Positions 7,877 to 16,206 of a stretch of DNA of 34,387 nucleotides are shown piece after piece. The translations under genes and the position numbers were made by a program. Source of the stretch: Acidobacteriota bacterium (GTDB lineage Bacteria; Acidobacteriota; Holophagae; Thermotomaculales; Thermotomaculaceae). Position 1 is the first letter of the stretch, and each line of letters starts with the position of its first letter. The notes below the pieces were generated by a model. It saw nothing but the letters and a program-made list of their open reading frames with translations, was not told the origin of the DNA and made no database searches. The stretch spans positions 1-34,387 of the forward strand of contig QMQE01000002.1 of NCBI GenBank assembly GCA_003650445.1, in the 5' to 3' direction.

Positions 7877-8884
7877 ATGACAGAAAGAAACGGATCATTG
7901 ACAGCGGAAAAACTGGAAGAAATGGTTCGGAGCTGGCAGGCATCCCGAATTGTGCTCAGCGCGGCGGAATTGAAGGTATTTGACCACATGGAAACACCGG
8001 CATCGTCGTCAACCGTGGCAAAGGCAATTGCTGGAGAACCCCGCTTCACGGACCGGCTCCTGAACGCGCTGGCGGTCCTTGGGCTATTGAAAAAGAAAAA
8101 CGGGCAGTTTCAAAATACAGCGGTTTCATCCGCGCACCTCGTGTCGGGGAAACCCGGCTACTGGATGGGGCTGGCCCATACCGAACACATGTGGCAGAGC
8201 TGGAGCCGTCTCACTGACATCGTGAGAACGGGGAAACCGGCCCGGGCACTCCCGAATCCTCCAAAAATAGAAAACTGGTTAGACGCCTTCATCACCGCAA
8301 TGCAGCAGTACGGTTCTGAACGGGCCCTCCGAATCATTGACATGCTGGACTTTTCCAATGTCAGAAGTTTCCTTGACGTGGGCGGCGGCTCCGGCGCGTT
8401 CAGTGTGGAACTGGCAAAACGTTTTCCGGGCATGGACATCTGTATCTTTGACCTGCCGGATGTTATTCCCCTGACAAAGCGCTTTGTGAACAAGAGCCAT
8501 GTTTCCGGCATCCGCTACGCCGAGGGTAATTTCCTCGATTTTCTTCCGAAGGAAGGCTTCGACATGGTATTCATGTCCCACGTAATTCATTCCAACCCTC
8601 CGGAAGGGGTAAAAACCCTGTTTCGACATGCCTTTCAGGCGACGGCACCGGGTGGACAGGCCGTTATCCACGACTTTATTGTCAACGACGAGCGAACCGG
8701 GCCACCCTGGGCGGTGATTTTCGCCCTGAACATGCTGGTGAACACCGACGGCGGAGACACCTTCAGCGAATCGGAAACCCGTAACTGGCTGGAAGAGGCC
8801 GGATTTACCGACATCACCCACCGGGACACCGGCTTAAATTCATCCCTGGCCACAGCAAAAAAACCGGAGGCCCAACAGAAATAA
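7877..8884 (+). CDS. SAM-dependent O-methyltransferase (acetylserotonin/plant-OMT type)
   Basis: A 335-residue class I methyltransferase. Residues about 15-90 form the winged-helix dimerisation domain of this family (SRIVLSAAELKVFDHM, then RFTDRLLNALAVLGLL). The C-terminal domain has the SAM-binding glycine motif FLDVGGGSGAFSVELAKRFP (about 174-193), followed by CIFDLPDVI and later GGQAVIHDFIVND. Such enzymes methylate hydroxyls of small aromatic or isoprenoid acceptors, and the acceptor here is unknown. The ATG at 7877 is chosen over an upstream in-frame GTG because GGAGG sits 5 bases before it. Its stop overlaps the start of the serine hydrolase as TAATG, so the two are translationally coupled. 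Confidence 0.85.
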   Translation: MTERNGSLTAEKLEEMVRSWQASRIVLSAAELKVFDHMETPASSSTVAKAIAGEPRFTDRLLNALAVLGLLKKKNGQFQNTAVSSAHLVSGKPGYWMGLAHTEHMWQSWSRLTDIVRTGKPARALPNPPKIENWLDAFITAMQQYGSERALRIIDMLDFSNVRSFLDVGGGSGAFSVELAKRFPGMDICIFDLPDVIPLTKRFVNKSHVSGIRYAEGNFLDFLPKEGFDMVFMSHVIHSNPPEGVKTLFRHAFQATAPGGQAVIHDFIVNDERTGPPWAVIFALNMLVNTDGGDTFSESETRNWLEEAGFTDITHRDTGLNSSLATAKKPEAQQK

Positions 8885-11256
8885 TGAAAAAACTCGCCGC
8901 TTTCCTGTTTGTTTTTGTTCTTCTCTGCCTCCCGCTGAAGGGGAAAGAATTTACCTTCCGGATCTGCCACATCCCGGAACACCCCTGGCAGACAAATCTC
9001 CTGGTCATCAACCCGGGGGACAGTGATCTGGCGCTGCAGCTCCATCACATCTCAGAAAACGGGAACGAAGCGGTCGGCGACATGCTCACCCTTTCTCCCG
9101 GCGGCACCACCCTACTGAACGCGGATGCCATAGGCAACGGAGGCACCGGATGGCTGGCATGCGATGGTGACACAGCCCCGGCCGTGGTGCTGAGCTACCG
9201 TTACAGTGACAGCAAATCCATCTGCCGCTTTCCCCTGTCCCCGGACAAAACCAGCACAAAGTGGCTGCTGCCGCTGCCGTCGGACGGACCGTCAGACTGG
9301 TACGGCATTGCTGCCGCCAATTTCGGAGACAACACAGTTCAACTGACTGTTGCCGGAATAAAAGAAGGCAATATTATTGAACAAATTACCCTTTCCATTG
9401 GAAAAAACCAAAAAGCGGTGGATACCCTGTCCCACATCTTCCGGGAACTGAACTTCCAGCGACCGGAGTGGCTTCTACTGACAGCTCCTGTGGCAATGCC
9501 TGCCCCCATCGGCATTGCGGGAAACAACAGCCAGGACCGGCACCTGTTTTTTTCCGCCGAAGCGCTTGTCCCCGCCGGTGAAGATCAGGCGAGATACGCC
9601 ATTCCCCACGTGGCAGAAAGCAACTGGGACAGCACCGTGGAGCTCATCAACCCCGACAGCAGCAGCCTTGAAGCCACCCTCTATCGCCCCTATAAAATTC
9701 CATGCGCGAGGCCTCTGTCAGACACCCTGCTGCACCCCCTGGGAACCGCAAGCATTGACATATACAAGACCGGAGAGCCGGGACCACTGGTTATCAATTC
9801 CAGGATTCCCGTCGTTGCCCGGCTTCGCTACCACTACAAAGATTCTCCCTCGGTATGCAGTTTTTTCCTGGAAAATCGCTGGAGCCGGAAGTGGATTCTC
9901 CCGGATACGAAAGAAAACTATCTCAGCTGGCATGGAATCGCCATGGGAAATCCCCTGTCGGTACCGGTTGAAGTCACCATCACCGCCTACACCGCAGACG
10001 GGCCGGTGGCAGGAAACACAAGGACGGTGGAAAACGGGGGAAAATGGGTGGGACTGGCCTGGCAGTGGTTCTCAGATTACGAAGAAACGGCTCCGAACCT
10101 GTCTGAAGTTATTTATTTTCTAATTGAAAGTAATGTCCAACTGTCAGCACCCCTGCTCATTGCGGGAAACACCGCCCAGGACCGCCACGTCTTCCTGCCT
10201 GGAATCCCGGTGAATGAACCGGACACCTTCACTAAAAGCGGTCCGGCCCTCGGTAATTACTGGCCCACCGCTGGCTGGCGGGAATGCCGACCGGAGGAAG
10301 CGGGAATGGACAGCTCAAAGCTCCGAAAAGCCCGGGACTACGCCGCCAATCCCGCCATCAACACCCATGGACTGCTGGTAATCCGGGACGGCTACATCCT
10401 GGCGGAACAATACTTCCGGGGCAATAGCGAATCCACCATCCGCCACAGCTTCTCCATCGCCAAGAGCTTTGCAAGCTGCCTCACCGGGATCGCACTGGAC
10501 AGGGGTGAAATCCCCGGATTGGATATTCCCATCTACACCTTCTTCCCCGAATGGCAGCAGCCGGACACCCCGGCAATCAAAAAACGCATCACCCTGCGGG
10601 AACTTCTGACCATGACATCGGGAATCAAATGGAACCAGGATGCCCCGGATTACGACCTCGACAGGATGATTTTAAGCGGAGACTACGTCTCCTACGCCCT
10701 GAACAAAGCAGTTGTACATGAGCCCGGAACCTACTGGCAGTACAGCAATGGCGGTGCCGCCCTGTTCTCTGGAATTATTCAGTCCGCAACGGGGAAAACC
10801 CCTGAGGAATACGCCAATGAGGCCCTCTTTCCTGAAATCGGCTTTCAATACGACATGTGGGAATCGGACCGGGCCGGCCACAGCACCACCGCCTGGGGCA
10901 TCCACACCACAGTCCGCCAATTTGCCAAATTCGGCTACCTCTACCTGAACGACGGAAACTGGGACGGCAACCAGGTGATTTCCAAAAACTACGTCGCCCT
11001 TTCGGGCCAGCCGGTATCAGGTTCAGTCAACTGGTACGGCTTCCTGTGGTGGCTGAAGCCCTCCCTTGAAAACTGGGAAAATTCCCCGGTGCCCGACAAT
11101 CTGATAATTGCCTGGGGAAAATACAGCCAGCAGATCTTCGTCATGCCGGACCAGAACCTTCTGGTACTCCGCTTCGGCAATGATCTCTACTCAACCACTG
11201 ACGAATGGGATGAAGTCGAATTCCTGTCCCTCATTCTGGACGCGATAAAAGAGTAG
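8884..11256 (+). CDS. Exported two-part protein: duplicated beta-rich module plus C-terminal serine hydrolase
   Basis: A 790-residue protein with a signal peptide (about 1-21). Residues about 25-443 are two copies of a roughly 210-residue module: the pairs KWLLP/KWILP (127 and 337), WYGIAAAN/WHGIAMGN (139 and 349) and AGNNSQDRH/AGNTAQDRH (212 and 428) recur at constant spacing. Residues about 465-785 are a beta-lactamase-fold hydrolase with SIAK (S524, K527), YSN (Y620, N622) and a third-motif-like WGKYSQQIF. The C-terminal domain resembles exported class C-type esterases or 6-aminohexanoate-dimer hydrolases; the module may bind a surface or a glycan. It has no ribosome site at normal spacing and relies on the TAATG overlap with the methyltransferase. 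Confidence 0.85.
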   Translation: MKKLAAFLFVFVLLCLPLKGKEFTFRICHIPEHPWQTNLLVINPGDSDLALQLHHISENGNEAVGDMLTLSPGGTTLLNADAIGNGGTGWLACDGDTAPAVVLSYRYSDSKSICRFPLSPDKTSTKWLLPLPSDGPSDWYGIAAANFGDNTVQLTVAGIKEGNIIEQITLSIGKNQKAVDTLSHIFRELNFQRPEWLLLTAPVAMPAPIGIAGNNSQDRHLFFSAEALVPAGEDQARYAIPHVAESNWDSTVELINPDSSSLEATLYRPYKIPCARPLSDTLLHPLGTASIDIYKTGEPGPLVINSRIPVVARLRYHYKDSPSVCSFFLENRWSRKWILPDTKENYLSWHGIAMGNPLSVPVEVTITAYTADGPVAGNTRTVENGGKWVGLAWQWFSDYEETAPNLSEVIYFLIESNVQLSAPLLIAGNTAQDRHVFLPGIPVNEPDTFTKSGPALGNYWPTAGWRECRPEEAGMDSSKLRKARDYAANPAINTHGLLVIRDGYILAEQYFRGNSESTIRHSFSIAKSFASCLTGIALDRGEIPGLDIPIYTFFPEWQQPDTPAIKKRITLRELLTMTSGIKWNQDAPDYDLDRMILSGDYVSYALNKAVVHEPGTYWQYSNGGAALFSGIIQSATGKTPEEYANEALFPEIGFQYDMWESDRAGHSTTAWGIHTTVRQFAKFGYLYLNDGNWDGNQVISKNYVALSGQPVSGSVNWYGFLWWLKPSLENWENSPVPDNLIIAWGKYSQQIFVMPDQNLLVLRFGNDLYSTTDEWDEVEFLSLILDAIKE

Positions 11257-11292
11257 TCCCTGAAGCAGAAAACCAGATGGATATTTTTAAAC

Positions 11293-11320
11293 TTGACTTT
11301 AATTTTATCCATGCTAAAGT
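11293..11320 (+). promoter_or_regulatory. Promoter with embedded inverted repeat before the DUF4143 ATPase
   Basis: TTGACT (11293-11298) and TAAAGT (11315-11320) are 16 bases apart. The start codon is only 6 bases past the -10 box, so the mRNA may be leaderless. ACTTTA (11296-11301) and TAAAGT (11315-11320) form inverted arms across the promoter, a possible operator. Confidence 0.5.
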
Positions 11321-11326
11321 TAAACC

Positions 11327-12493
11327 ATGTTTGAGAGATGGATCGCGTTAGATGCAAATAAAAGCACCCTGCTGACCGGCCCGAGAAGATGCGGAAAAAC
11401 AACTTTACTTAAGCATTGCTACCCAGACTTTGCGTATGCCACCCTGGATGATCTGGACTTACTGGATTGGGCAAGGCGGGATGGGAAGGGATTGATCCAA
11501 TCACTTGGAAATCGCGTAATTCTGGATGAGATCCAACGTCATCCACCACTGACAGTGGCTGTGAAATATGCCATTGATAAAGGAAATGCCCATTTTCTCA
11601 TGACCGGTTCCAGCACCATCGGCCTGCTTGATGCCGGGGCCGATTCCCTCGCCGGAAGGATCAATATCCGTTCTCTTCCCACCGCATGCTGGGGAGAAAA
11701 CCGGGGCCTCCCCACTCACCGGATTTTTGAAGATGCCGTTCCTTTCCCTCAACTGCGAGAGGCGGAGCGTTTGCTGCCGGATGCGATTCGCTTTGGCCAG
11801 TTTCCTGAAATTCTCACGGCAGATTCACCTGAGAAAAAGCAGGAACTTCTCAAAAACTATCGGGACACGTACTTTACCAGGGACCTGATGCAACTGACAA
11901 ACATTGAAAATCTCGACGGGTTGATGGCACTTTACCTCAACGTCATCCGTTCCATCGGCTCATCCCTCGAAGTTTCAAACCTTGCAAGGGAAGCCGGAAT
12001 CAGCTTTGTAACGGCAAAAAAATATCTGAACTCCCTCCTTCAATCCCAATTGACGTTCAGGCTGGCCGGTTATCAGTACGGACCGGCCAAGCGCTACACA
12101 AAGGCGGCAAAAACCTATCTCGCCGATATGGGAATTGCACAGGGATTCAGGGCCCGCCTGTCCGATGGGCAGGCAATGGAAAACTTTGTGATTGCGGAAT
12201 TGGAAAAGCGGCGAAAATTGGGATTTATCCCCGCCGACCGCCTGTACCACTACCGTTCTGCAGGGGGGCGGGAAGTGGATGTTGTGTTTGAAACCGATAA
12301 ATTCCTCACCGCCATTGAAATCAAATGCACAAAAAAGCCCTCCCGTCGGGACACCCGCAACCTTGAGGATTTTGCTGCCGGTGTCAATGCGGAAAAAGCC
12401 GTACGCTGCTTCCTCTTCTATTCCGGCCTCGAATATCAGGAAATCGGCAACGTGAACCTCCTCCCGATTGCCGCCCTCTACCGGGGGAAATGA
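11327..12493 (+). CDS. ATP-binding protein with C-terminal DUF4143 domain
   Basis: A 388-residue AAA-type ATPase. Walker A is GPRRCGKTT (residues 18-26) and Walker B is VILDEIQ (64-70), followed by LMTGSST with sensor-like Ser/Thr. The C-terminal half carries the DUF4143 signature: MENFVIAELEKRR, LYHYRSAGGREVDVVFE and AIEIKC, the last two resembling a PD-(D/E)xK nuclease core (D, then ExK). These ATPases are common, often multicopy and patchily distributed in anaerobes; their role is unknown, though defence or mobile-element links have been suggested. There is no obvious ribosome site, consistent with a leaderless start at 11327. It is a single-gene unit convergent with the PLP-enzyme gene. 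Confidence 0.88.
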   Translation: MFERWIALDANKSTLLTGPRRCGKTTLLKHCYPDFAYATLDDLDLLDWARRDGKGLIQSLGNRVILDEIQRHPPLTVAVKYAIDKGNAHFLMTGSSTIGLLDAGADSLAGRINIRSLPTACWGENRGLPTHRIFEDAVPFPQLREAERLLPDAIRFGQFPEILTADSPEKKQELLKNYRDTYFTRDLMQLTNIENLDGLMALYLNVIRSIGSSLEVSNLAREAGISFVTAKKYLNSLLQSQLTFRLAGYQYGPAKRYTKAAKTYLADMGIAQGFRARLSDGQAMENFVIAELEKRRKLGFIPADRLYHYRSAGGREVDVVFETDKFLTAIEIKCTKKPSRRDTRNLEDFAAGVNAEKAVRCFLFYSGLEYQEIGNVNLLPIAALYRGK

Positions 12494-12847
12494 GTGGAAA
12501 GAATTTACTGTCTTTGGTTTCTTTAATAGATCCTTTCGCAGAGGATATCATACCGGTCAATGATTAATAAAAGCCGTTAAACAGGCGAACGTAATGGGTC
12601 CAAGAACCACCTTGGAAACCTTACCCCTCTCTACAATATTCACCTGCTCATCTCCCTTTTGTCTGCTTCTTAACCATTTTATTCCCCGCTCCCCTATCCC
12701 TTTCCTTATCTATTCTTTTCCAATGATTTTTCAATTCAGTGTCCCAATCGAATGGAGGGATGCCAGCGTTGGACGTCCGGGCCATCCGGCCCCTGAAGAA
12801 ACGGGGCCTTGTGGCCCCATTTCTTTTTGCAAGCGATGTCGATAAAT
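12494..12847. other. Intergenic gap between convergent genes
   Basis: About 354 bases without a credible gene. An 83-codon plus-strand frame (12594-12845) runs through the terminator and is Pro/Ser/Phe-rich without a ribosome site. The only clear structures are a small GGGCC-ATCC-GGCCC hairpin near 12779-12792 and the strong hairpin at 12798-12823. Confidence 0.5.
12798..12828. terminator. Bidirectional intrinsic terminator
   Basis: GGGGCC (12803-12808), loop TTGT, GGCCCC (12813-12818), extended by GAAA/TTTC arms around one C-A mismatch. On the plus strand it is followed by TTTTT; on the minus strand by GTTTCTTC. It lies between the convergent DUF4143 and PLP-enzyme genes and probably serves both. 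Confidence 0.7.
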
Positions 12848-14014
12848 TTATTTCATGCTCTGGTCGAGATCGGCGATGAGTTCATCCACATCTTCAATGC
12901 CGACGGAGATTCGGACAAGGCCATCGCTGATACCGGCCTGTTCCCGGAGCTCCTTCGGCATGCCGGCATGGGTCATGGACGCCGGGTGCTGAATCAAAGA
13001 CTCTACCCCTCCGAGGGAAACTGCCAATTGGGCAATTTTCACACTGTTCATCATACGCTTTCCGGCGGCAAGGCCGCCCTTCAGCTCAAAACTGATGATT
13101 CCGCTGAACCCGTTCATCTGCTTTTTAGCAATTTCATGCTGAGGATGGGATTTGAGCCCCGGGTATTTTACCCAGGACACTGCCGGATGTGCTTCAAGGT
13201 ATTCAGCGATTTTCTGTGCGTTTTCGTTGTGTTTTTTCATTCGAAGGGACAGGGTTTTGATACCCCGAAGTACCAGAAAAGCCTCAAACGGAGGGATTAT
13301 TCCACCGAGATGATTGAGAATGTAACGGCAGGTTTTGTATTGCTCTTCGGTTTTCACCACAATCATTCCCGCAACCACATCGGCGTGGCCGTTGAGAAAT
13401 TTGGTCATACTGTGAACAACAATGTCCGCCCCGTGGTCCAACGGACGCTGGACAGCCGGGGAAGAGAAGGTGTTGTCCACCACGAGGATAGCACCGGCAT
13501 CATGGGCAATCTTTGCGGTTTCTGCAATATCAGAGACAACGAGGGTGGGATTCCCCGGTGTTTCCACGTAAATCATCTTTGTGTTGGGACGAACCGCATT
13601 TTTTACAGCGGAAAGGTCTGAGGTATCCACAAAAGTGTGTTCCACACCAAATTCCACCAACACTTTTTCAAGGGAGGTGGATGTGGGGCCGTAAACGGAT
13701 TCACTGCATACCACGTGGTCACCGGCTTTCACAAATGCCATAAAGGTGGTGTTAATAGCAGCCATGCCGCTGGCGGTGCCCAGGCCCTTGTGGCCATTTT
13801 CCAGTTCCGCCACCGCGTCTTCCAGTGCTTTCACTGTGGGATTGAGCATCCGGGTGTAGATGTATCCTTCCTCTTTCCCCGCAAAAAGTGCCGCACCGTG
13901 ATCGGCATCCCGGAACTTGAAGGTGGATGTCTGGTAGATGGGGGGCGCCACCGCGAGGTGTTCGTTTTCACTCATTCCGGCATGTACGCACAGGGTGTCC
14001 ATTTTGTGTTTCAT
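12848..14014 (-). CDS. PLP-dependent transsulfuration enzyme (methionine gamma-lyase/cystathionine gamma-lyase/synthase group)
   Basis: A 388-residue Cys/Met metabolism PLP enzyme. The PLP-binding Lys is K205 in SMTKFLNGHADVV, with the cofactor-contacting Tyr in SVYGP (Y108), plus TASGMAAI and PGNPTL. Members cleave or form C-S bonds of cystathionine, homocysteine or methionine. The position equal to the special Cys of methionine gamma-lyases (YGC) is Pro110, so a cystathionine gamma-lyase/synthase or O-acylhomoserine sulfhydrylase role is equally possible. The ATG at 14014 is chosen (GGAG 5 bases upstream); an in-frame GTG at 14020 overlaps the ribosome site. It starts 29 bases after MrpORP on the same strand with no terminator between, tying sulfur amino acid breakdown to the Fe-S cluster genes. 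Confidence 0.88.
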   Translation of the reverse strand: MKHKMDTLCVHAGMSENEHLAVAPPIYQTSTFKFRDADHGAALFAGKEEGYIYTRMLNPTVKALEDAVAELENGHKGLGTASGMAAINTTFMAFVKAGDHVVCSESVYGPTSTSLEKVLVEFGVEHTFVDTSDLSAVKNAVRPNTKMIYVETPGNPTLVVSDIAETAKIAHDAGAILVVDNTFSSPAVQRPLDHGADIVVHSMTKFLNGHADVVAGMIVVKTEEQYKTCRYILNHLGGIIPPFEAFLVLRGIKTLSLRMKKHNENAQKIAEYLEAHPAVSWVKYPGLKSHPQHEIAKKQMNGFSGIISFELKGGLAAGKRMMNSVKIAQLAVSLGGVESLIQHPASMTHAGMPKELREQAGISDGLVRISVGIEDVDELIADLDQSMK

Positions 14015-14043
14015 TTTCACTCCTTCTCAGATTTCTTTCTATC

Positions 14044-15294
14044 TCAATGATTGCATTGATTTCCCGCAATATTTAAATTGTCGTTCAGGTAGTCTTTTGC
14101 CACCTTTGCCGCATTGTCCGCCGCGACGCCAATGACCACGTCCACACCCTTGTCCACCAGGATTTTACGGGCACTTTCGCCCAGCCCACCGGTCAACAGT
14201 ACATGGGCCCCCTGAGCCGCAATCCAGGAAGGGATTACGCCGGGTTCATGGGCCGGAGGAGTCAGGGTTTTGGCCTCCACAATAATTTTTTTCTCCGTAT
14301 CCACGATAAAAAACGCAAAACCGGAGGCATGGCCGAAGTGGGCGTCCAGTATCCCGCTGGCATCCACAGGCATGGCAATGGTCTGGATGCGGTCATCTTT
14401 TCGAGCTGCTACGGCCGCTGCACCTTCTTTTACGGTTTCTTTTTTCACCGGCTTTTTTTCTTCCAGTTCACTCAACACTTTCACAATGGGGTCAAAGGCA
14501 GACATTTCCTTGAACGCATGCATCAGTTTTCCGTTGTCAGATGCTTCCAGAAGATTATGGTTCAGCGGCAACTTTGCCAGCAGGGGGACACCGGCGTCCT
14601 TCGCCATTTCTTCTCCACCTTTGCCGGGGAAAATTTCAATATCTTCACCACACTTGGGGCATTTGAAGGTGCTCATGTTCTCCACAATACCCACGAGATC
14701 CATGTTCATTTTTTTACAGAAGGTGATGGATTTCTGCACGTCTTCCACCGCCATTCCCTGAGGCGTAGTCACGATGATGCCCCGGGCATCCGGAACCATC
14801 TGAAGGATGGAAAGAGGCTCGTCTCCGGTTCCCGGAGGGCAATCTACCACAAGGTAATCCAGTTCTCCCCAGTCCACATCGGAAAAGAACTGTTCAATCA
14901 GGCCGATCTTCAACGGGCCGCGCCAGATCAGGGCTTCTTTGTCGTGGGGCAGTAGAAATCCCACCGACATCAGTTTCAAGTTGTCTGTCATGGGCACCGG
15001 AATCATTTTTTCCTCGTCCGTCATCCCCGGGCGCTGGTCTTTTACACCAAAAATACGGGGAATGCTGGGGCCGTGGATGTCCACATCGAGAATCCCCACC
15101 CGATGCCCTTCCACCGCCAGTTTTGTGGCAATGGATGCTGCGACAGTGCTTTTCCCAACGCCGCCCTTTCCGGACAGCACTACGATTTTATGTTTAATTC
15201 CGCCAAGGGTGTTCTTTACCTCGCGTTGCCGGGCAATCTGTTCCGGGTTTTGATTCATTCCGCACGAACCTGTCGAACAGGAATTTTCACTCAT
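14044..15294 (-). CDS. Mrp/NBP35-type ATPase fused to a NifX/NifB-like domain (MrpORP architecture)
   Basis: A 416-residue two-domain protein. Residues about 30-285 are a Mrp/ApbC P-loop ATPase, a scaffold or carrier for [4Fe-4S] clusters: Walker A SGKGGVGKST (41-50), DVDIHGPSIPR, DCPPGTGDEP, and the cluster-binding CxxC pair C212/C215 in FKCPKCGED. A Lys/Glu/Ala linker (about 285-310) leads to a dinitrogenase-iron-molybdenum-cofactor (NifX/NifB) domain (about 313-410: AHFGHASGFAFFIVD, then GGLGESARKILVDKGVDVVIG). This fusion matches Desulfovibrio MrpORP, which carries an orange-protein domain. A Cys-rich N-terminus (C6, C11) and a His/Cys end (NQCNH) may add metal ligands. GGAGG lies 7 bases before the ATG. 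It sits in the operon with both MinD-type ATPases. Confidence 0.92.
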   Translation of the reverse strand: MSENSCSTGSCGMNQNPEQIARQREVKNTLGGIKHKIVVLSGKGGVGKSTVAASIATKLAVEGHRVGILDVDIHGPSIPRIFGVKDQRPGMTDEEKMIPVPMTDNLKLMSVGFLLPHDKEALIWRGPLKIGLIEQFFSDVDWGELDYLVVDCPPGTGDEPLSILQMVPDARGIIVTTPQGMAVEDVQKSITFCKKMNMDLVGIVENMSTFKCPKCGEDIEIFPGKGGEEMAKDAGVPLLAKLPLNHNLLEASDNGKLMHAFKEMSAFDPIVKVLSELEEKKPVKKETVKEGAAAVAARKDDRIQTIAMPVDASGILDAHFGHASGFAFFIVDTEKKIIVEAKTLTPPAHEPGVIPSWIAAQGAHVLLTGGLGESARKILVDKGVDVVIGVAADNAAKVAKDYLNDNLNIAGNQCNH

Positions 15295-15327
15295 TTTGTA
15301 TCCTCCAAATGATTCTGTAGATGTTGT

Positions 15328-16206
15328 CTATTCAGTCTCTTCAGCCAATCGCGCTTTGAGCCGTTGCCAAACGTCGGCCACGGCCGTCGCCACCGGCGAA
15401 CCGGGAGCGGCCTCAATGACGGTCTGGCCATTGTTCATAGCCGAAATCACTTCTTCGGCATGATAGGGAATTCGGCCGAGACGGTCAAATCCGTTTCCCA
15501 CAGCCAGAGCCTCTATGTTATCGGACATTTCAGGGTGAATGTCAAACTTGTTTATCACCACACCCCCGGAAAGTTTGAAATGAGACATCAGCTCAAACAC
15601 CCGTTCCAGGTCATGGTACCCGGATATGGTGGGCTCGGTAACCACCAAAACGTAGTCCGCACCCGTTACTGACGCGACTACCGGACAGCCGACGCCGGGG
15701 GACCCATCCACGAGAATCAGCTCTTTCCCCTGCTCCACTGCCGCCGCTCTGGCATCGTTTCGGACCCGTGTCACCAGTTTACCGGAGTTTTCCTGCCCCG
15801 GGTTCAGCCGTGCGTGGAAAAAGGGGCCCAGCCTGGAACTGGAATGAAATACCGTTCCGGTGTACTGGGGTTCAAAAAGAATCGCATCGTGGGGACAGAA
15901 ATAGTAGCAGGCGCCGCAGCCCTCGCAGGCCAGCGGCTCCACCACATAATCTTCACTGATGGCGTCAAACTCGCACACTTCCCGACACTTTCCGCAAGCG
16001 GTGCATGGGTCCTGGAGAATTTCCGCCAACTTCCCCCCTGTGAAACTCTCGGTGTGATGGGTTTCTGGATCCAGAACCAGGAACATATCAGCGGCATCCA
16101 CGTCACAATCCGCCAGTACCGCGTTTTTCGCCAGTGAAGCCAAGCCCAGTACAACGGTGGTTTTACCGGTTCCGCCTTTCCCACTGATAATTACAATTTC
16201 CTTCAT
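15328..16206 (-). CDS. MinD-superfamily ATPase with inserted 2x[4Fe-4S] ferredoxin domain (second of pair)
   Basis: A 292-residue P-loop ATPase: deviant Walker A ISGKGGTGKTT (7-17), DCDVDAAD switch (33-40) and DGSPGVGCPV (Walker B/switch II). A bacterial ferredoxin domain is inserted at about 66-108, with cysteines C68/C71/C74/C78 and C94/C97/C100/C104, enough for two [4Fe-4S] clusters. Proteins of this kind occur as adjacent pairs beside orange-protein/NifX genes in sulfate reducers, methanogens and Thermotogae, and are thought to handle or sense metal clusters. Its start overlaps the stop of the upstream paralogue as ATGA. The exact substrate is not known. Confidence 0.9.
   Translation of the reverse strand: MKEIVIISGKGGTGKTTVVLGLASLAKNAVLADCDVDAADMFLVLDPETHHTESFTGGKLAEILQDPCTACGKCREVCEFDAISEDYVVEPLACEGCGACYYFCPHDAILFEPQYTGTVFHSSSRLGPFFHARLNPGQENSGKLVTRVRNDARAAAVEQGKELILVDGSPGVGCPVVASVTGADYVLVVTEPTISGYHDLERVFELMSHFKLSGGVVINKFDIHPEMSDNIEALAVGNGFDRLGRIPYHAEEVISAMNNGQTVIEAAPGSPVATAVADVWQRLKARLAEETE

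Noticed and set aside
12594-12845. 83-codon plus-strand open frame
   Set aside because: It runs through the bidirectional terminator, has no ribosome site and no protein-like pattern.
12809-13621. 270-codon plus-strand frame opposite the PLP enzyme
   Set aside because: It is a shadow of a gene with clear catalytic motifs on the other strand; no ribosome site.
14203-14955. 250-codon plus-strand frame opposite the Mrp fusion
   Set aside because: Phe/His/Gln-rich shadow of the minus-strand gene.
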